The translations under genes were made by a program, and so were the position numbers. A stretch of 64,000 nt of DNA from Cryptomeria japonica (lineage: Eukaryota; Streptophyta; Pinopsida; Cupressales; Cupressaceae): NCBI RefSeq assembly GCF_030272615.1, contig NC_081412.1, positions 690,310,083 through 690,374,082 of the forward strand. Reading direction: 5' to 3'. Shown piece after piece: positions 59,379 through 64,000 of this stretch. The stretch's first letter is position 1, and each line of letters begins with the position of its first letter. The notes under the pieces are model-generated. The model made no database searches. It was not told where the DNA came from and worked only from the letters and a program-made list of their open reading frames with translations.

Positions 59379-59744
59379 GGCTATAGGGAGGAAGTTCCCT
59401 TAGCCTAATGGAGGGATTATGATAATCCCTGGTAGGTAGTATATACTGAGTATCTATATGCATATATATGTCTTGGGTGACAAAGGGTCATCCAAGAAGA
59501 GATAGATCTGGTTGGTCCTCTCTTGTAGACTTGGGTGATGAGATGCATCATCCAAGGCAAGGAATTGATCATATATGATGGTCTTCCTTGGTATGGCTTG
59601 GGTGTAAGAAATTACATCCAAGACAGAAATCGAATTAACCTTCCATTTCCTAGTATGGCTTGGGTATAAGAAATTACATCCAAGACAGGAATCAAATTAA
59701 CCTTCGATTTCCTGGTATGGCTTGGAACCAAGACGGGTTCCAAG
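59379..59744. repeat. Array of seven hairpins, five of one CTTGG...CCAAG type
   Basis: Inverted repeats at 59379-59405, 59412-59430, 59472-59496, 59530-59556, 59597-59622, 59659-59684 and 59721-59744. The last five share CTTGG/CCAAG ends at 58-67 base spacing. Their inner stems differ but mostly still pair (see findings). Units 3 and 4 are part of a 62-bp tandem repeat. Confidence 0.8.
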
Positions 59745-59865
59745 AAGGCAAGCTTCACAGCCGCCTAAGGACATGTCCCAATACTGCACTCGTATCATTT
59801 TTATTAAATAAGAATTGAGATTAGTGTTAATTAAGTAATTAAAGTTTAATTGCAAATTAGATTAG

Positions 59866-59869
59866 TTAT

Positions 59870-59915
<46 letters not shown>
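59866..59915. repeat. (TA)n microsatellite
   Basis: About 50 bases of TA with one interruption. Confidence 0.95.
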
Positions 59916-59922
<7 letters not shown>

Positions 59923-61451
59923 ATTCTAATAGTCTATTTTGTAGGTTAGTGATCTCTAATTAGTAGGGACATTACAATATTAAACATGAAATGGAAAGAA
60001 TGCAAATACAAAAGACATAAACTACACTCCTCCAAATGCTAACCAAGATGCTCATAGTCGCTCCTCCCTTGTTCCTCTCCTCTCCAAGTACCACATGAGT
60101 GTATATCTCAGCTTTGCACTACTATGGAAGTCTTATGGAGATTCAAGATTGAAGATGATTATGAAAATATACAAATGTAAGCTAAGAGTGAGAAAAAATG
60201 AGTTAATTAAGCTATTACCAATTTTAACCAAAAGACAATGTGGATTATGGTTTTACTCTAAAATGCTCTCTCAAATTCACTATAACTTAGATGCATACAA
60301 GATTTCTGGATCTAGATTATGAAGTAATGGGCTCTATTTGTAGGAAAAATAGAGAAATGGATGGTTGAGATTGAGTAAGCTCAACAAGGGTTAGGATTGA
60401 AAGGTTTATGATCCATGTAAGGGATTTCAACTCAATCCCAAGATGACAAATGTCATCATGAGATGGCTTGAGAGGAGAGGAAAGAAGCATTAAATGCTTG
60501 ACATGACTTGAAGGTTAGTTTGGGAGGTAAGGTTAGGCTTGAGTTGAATGAATAAAGTCATTATCCAATGAATAATTCCTTTATCCAATGGATAAACTCT
60601 TTTGCAAGAGTTAGTGGGGATAACCATGGTCAAAGAAATGAATGCTTGAGGAGGCACATGAGTTAAATAAAGGTTGAGTTAGAGGTAAAGCCTCTAACCA
60701 TGTGGGCAAGTGAAATTAACCATAAATGGTTATGTAAGAGCCAATAATGGTTTGGAAGACTTTAGGGGTTAACTTGTTGGAGACATAAAGCATTAAATTC
60801 TTTTCAAAGACTTTGGAGGCTTTGAGAAGTGACTTCAAGTTTCCTAGGAATGTGACAATATTTAGGAAATGGATTAGGCTAATTAAGAGTGGTTAGAAGA
60901 ATTTAGAAAGTGGTTAGAAGAGTCTACAAGGGGATTTAGGATTGCAAGTGGGTTTGGTGGGTGAGGGAAAATAGAATTTTAATTAAAATAAAATTAATTT
61001 ATTTCAATTGTGATTGCAACTTGCATTTGTAGGAGACTGCAAGTGGGGGGGTGGTAGTTTAGGGATTTAAATAAATGTTTTATTATTTATTTAAAAGGGG
61101 AAAGGGGGTTAAATTAAATAAATATGTTTTATTCATTTAATTGATTTAGAGTGTAATGGAGATCACGATCATACAAATAATGGTGTGCGTGCATGTTTCT
61201 GCGGGCGACCGAACTAGGGCTTCATTGCCCTAGCTCGCAGGAGGCAGAGATGCAGGTGGGTCATTGGGGAGCGGTTGGTGCAGGCGATGTGCGGGAGAGG
61301 AGTTGTAGGCAGGGTCGGGGGAGGCTCTGTGGTGGGTGGCATGGGGGTTTTGGGGGGGTATGCGTGGAGGGAGGTCTGTGTGCTGCATAGGGCTACGGGG
61401 GGAGTAGGGTGGTCTGCGTGCGGCCAGGGGTTGGGGGTTTCTATGGGCCGT

Positions 61452-61480
61452 GGGGGGTTTAGGGGTTAGGGGTTTAGGGA
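61452..61480 (+). other. Telomere-like, G-quadruplex-capable stretch in LINE leader
   Basis: Four G-runs of 3-6 separated by TTTA, TTA and TTTA, close to the plant telomere unit TTTAGGG. Confidence 0.75.
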
Positions 61481-61601
61481 GGCTCTCCTTCTTGGTGTGC
61501 ATTGACAGGGTGGGCCTTCTAGTCTGGTGCTTCCTTGAAAAGCCCTTCGGGGTGGGGGTCTTGGTATTTCTCTATCTGTTATTATTTTTGCTAGAGCTCC
61601 G

Positions 61602-62956
61602 ATGTCGAGTAGTAGTGGTAAGGAATTGCATGTTCCTTCGTTCATGGATTTTCACACTGTGGTGGCTTCAAAACCCCCATTTAAGAGTATCAAGACTTTT
61701 AACAATAACCTTTTTTCACCTGAATCAAGATTGGGGACTGCTTGCGATTCTCGCATTATGAAGATTAATGGTTGCCTGGAGAGATGCAGTGAGAGACCGA
61801 AGCTGGTTATTCCTCCTGAATTGATTGCTAAAGATGTTGAGTAATTTGCAAAACACTCACTTTATTGCAAGTTTTTGGGAATGAGGGTTTCTCTGCAGTT
61901 TCTGGAAAACTAGGCACAGAGGACTTGGGCACCGAAAGGGGAAATGGAGATTATGATGATGGCAAACAACTATTTATGGCTACCTTCAACTGCATGGAGG
62001 ATCTCAATAGGATCTTTGAGGGAGGTCCATATTTTTACAATCAAGTGGGGTTGTTCATCAAGCCTTGGCATGTAGGGTTTAACCCATTGGAGGAACTCCC
62101 AAACAGAGTTTCTGTGTGGGTTCGTTTTCCTTGTCTTCCGGTGGAATGTTGTCAGGAGGATGTGCTAGGGATGCTGGCTGCACTGTTAGGGAAGCCAGTG
62201 GGATCCTCAAACCAAACCCTAGGAAGAAAGGTAATGAATTTTGCTCATATCTATGTTGAAATTGATCTTAGTAAATCTCTACCAGATGCTATAGACATGA
62301 GTGTGGGTTCTTATTCATGGGTCCAGTAGCTAGATTATGAGACTTTACCTTTTCATTGTCATCTGTGTCATGAGTATGGACATTTATAGTGTAAGTGCCC
62401 TAGATATAAACTAGTGGTTCACCAACCTCAACAACTAGCTCAGAGCCAAGATAGGGCTGATAAAGGAAAAGCCTATATGTCGATAAAGGTAGAGGGTGCT
62501 GATGGGTTTGTCTTTGTTAAGACAAGGAATAGGAATTGAGGACAAAAGAGGTCGTTGTAGGAGAGATAGGAGGAAGATACCTTTAATAGATTTGAGGCCT
62601 TGGATGACCTTAGCCATCAAGAAGTGAACCCAGGGTTAACTCCTTTGGAACTAGATGCATCAGGAGGGGGTCTAGAAAGTGGTATTGAGGATTTTACTCA
62701 GAACCTGCAAGTGATTGGCAGCTAGCAAATGGAGATGGACTAGTTAGTAGGAGTCCAGTAGGGAATCACTTTAGGTTCGGAGGTAATTTTGGTTGGGGGG
62801 GAGGGCTCACTGTTAGCCCTAAAGTTGGAAACGGGTGGGGCTAAGAGTAATAAGTCCTTAGTTCACTTGGGTCTACATCAGAAGGATATTAAGAAAAGTG
62901 CTACAGAGAAGATCTCAAAGGTCGGCAGGAAGAAGGATTTGGAAAAATCAAACTGA
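61602..62956 (+). pseudogene. LINE ORF1 (DUF4283-like, CCHC zinc knuckle)
   Basis: Starts at ATG 61602. The N-terminal part ends at a stop (61844); the following KHSLYCKFLGMRVSLQFLE block is read in a frame that shifts near 61970 into ATFNCMEDLNRIFEGGPYF, GLFIKPWHVGF, VSVWVRFPCLPVECC and LGKPVGSS, the conserved body of the plant LINE ORF1 RNA-binding domain. The zinc knuckle CHLCHEYGHL.CKC (62357-62400) has one stop inside. A low-complexity tail continues to a stop near 62956. ORF1 binds the LINE RNA and helps it reach the nucleus. Frameshift and stops make it non-functional. Confidence 0.88.
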
Positions 62957-63023
62957 TGGGAGAAAATTTGGTGGAGTCAGGGTTGGTGAAGACTTTGGAT
63001 TCTCACTTTTCCAATCCTCCTAA

Positions 63024-64000
63024 ATGATTGTGCTCTCATGGAATGTAAGGGGCTTGAATAGCGGCCCTAGATAAAAAGTTGTTTGAGATTTGATCAAGAA
63101 TCATTCACCAAATGTCCTACTCTTGCAAGAAACTAAACTCTTACTGGAGAGTATGATGGGTCTGGCACCAAGGATCTGGGGGGGAAGCGAATGTCAGTGT
63201 ATTGGGGCTGCTGGCTCCTCTGGAGGGGTGGCCTATCTTTTGAACCCTTCAAAGATTCACCCTGTTAGGTGGATGGCTTCCATGTCTTCGCTATCCAAGG
63301 TTGCCTCTAGTCTAGAGACTGGAGATCTTTTGTTGTTTACTAATATTTATGCTCCTACTGATTTCTAGGGAAAACAAAACTTATGGTCTCACATTTCATA
63401 TATGTGAAGGTTGGCCCCTTTCCATCCTTGGATTATGGCAGGAGATTTCAATACTATCTTGGAGTTGAGTGAGAAGAAGGGGGTGTCATGAGGTTGGAGC
63501 CCTCGTCTCTCCTCTTTCAGGATAGAATTCCTTCATTGCATCTGGTGGACATTAAGCCTAGTAATAGATTGTTCACTTGGAACAATAGGAGAATGGGGGA
63601 GGATTGGATTGTTGAGAGGTTGGACCAATTTCTAGTTTCTAGTTTTTGGGTTGGTGGGGGGTGGTCCACTAGTTCAGAGATTCTATACTGGAGAGGGTCA
63701 GACCATTGGCCTATCAAGTTGGTCTCTTGTGTGGCCTAGGTTGCTCGCTCTCCTTCATTCAAATTCCAACTTATGTGGCTTTATGATCCTACTCTTCCTA
63801 CTCTAGTTGAGAAGTGGTGGAGGAAGGGGAGGCCAGCCTTTGGTACAACTATGTATACTTTCACCAAGCAAGTGCAGTTTGTTAAGTTCCAGCTTAAACA
63901 TTAGAATCAACAAGGTTTTGGGAACATTTTTCATGCTAAGAAAGCAGCCCAAACAAAGTTAAATGGCATCACCAGGGAAATCAAAGAGAGTGGATTGTCT
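63024..64000 (+). pseudogene. LINE ORF2, endonuclease domain (partial)
   Basis: Starts at ATG 63024. Apurinic-type endonuclease motifs in order: LSWNVRGLN (Asn), LLLQETKL (Glu, about 63118), NIYAPTDF, MAGDFNTILE (Asp and Asn, about 63438-63465), LFTWNNRR, ERLDQFLVS and GSDHWPI (Asp-His, about 63696-63715). A frameshift near 63470-63490 and several stops (codons 17 and 20, and near 63367) break it. RT is expected beyond the window. The catalytic residues themselves survive. Confidence 0.9.

Larger units (their letters stand above)
58555..61190. other. Non-coding region with structured repeats
   Basis: No gene. Holds AT-rich DNA, a 24-bp tandem repeat (59101-59196), a hairpin array (59379-59744) and a (TA)n run (59866-59915). 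The 75-codon ORF at 60095 shows no motif. Small inverted repeats such as GTTGACAGTCAAC (58763-58775) also occur. Confidence 0.6.
61190..64000 (+). mobile_element. L1-type plant LINE, 5' part, running off the window
   Basis: G-rich 5' leader (about 61190-61600), ORF1 with DUF4283-like and CCHC regions, ORF2 with an endonuclease domain. The end lies outside the window. The 5' limit is estimated from the shift from AT-rich to GC-rich sequence near 61190. Confidence 0.88.

Noticed and set aside
61193-61502. Gly-rich and Pro-rich ORFs in the LINE leader
   Set aside because: Low-complexity products of a G-rich leader read in several frames on both strands; ORF1 starts downstream at 61602.
1-64000. 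Host protein-coding or RNA genes
   Set aside because: Nothing outside transposable elements showed a recognisable protein family or a tRNA/rRNA-like sequence; the tRNA-like matches are primer binding sites.

Overview
This is eukaryotic, plant-nuclear DNA made almost wholly of retroelements. No host gene, rRNA, tRNA or CRISPR is visible. Evidence for a plant: Ty1/copia elements with an initiator-Met-type primer site, a Ty3/gypsy element with the plant Tat hallmark of two RNase H domains, L1-type LINEs with the plant DUF4283-like ORF1, and a plant mobile domain (PMD) gene. The dense, old, nested and stop-ridden elements fit a large-genome seed plant; a gymnosperm is my guess, not something shown.

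Layout. 1-6156: copia E1 (+), 5' LTR cut by the window edge. 6157-7609: no gene. 7610-21500: copia E2 (-), complete with both LTRs, interrupted in its integrase region by E7 (-, 11895-18554), a non-autonomous LTR element with 813-bp LTRs, an AAAAG target duplication, a zinc-knuckle ORF and a ~1,050-codon ORF, but no pol. 22135-40202: a nested copia pile: E3 (+, 5' half), a LINE 3' fragment (25527-27659), E4 (-, 5' half), a 3'-end fragment probably belonging to E3 (30308-30645), E5 (-, nearly complete) and E6 (-, 3' half). 40494-58554: two gypsy-type 5' ends facing each other: X (+, LTR, primer site, PMD gene) and Y (-, LTR, primer site, Tat-type gag-pol). 58555-61190: non-coding, with a striking array of hairpins. 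61190-64000: a second LINE (+) running off the window.

How it fits together. All coding regions are decayed copies, so they describe past rather than present activity. The recurring theme is cargo: three different retroelement types (LTR element E7, the LINE at 25.5-27.6 kb, gypsy-type element X) each carry a long ORF that is not gag or pol. E7 and the LINE ORF look like distant relatives of the plant 'putative transposon protein' type; X carries a PMD. In the LINE the extra ORF overlaps the stop codon of the RNase H frame, suggesting a genuine third ORF. In the long ORFs of E7 and the LINE, all twelve premature stops are TAG, with no frameshift seen, as expected from methyl-cytosine deamination.

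Limits: LTR edges are read by eye from TG...CA ends, repeat copies and primer sites; the E3 LTR start, the LINE 5' end and the X/Y internal boundaries are approximate.
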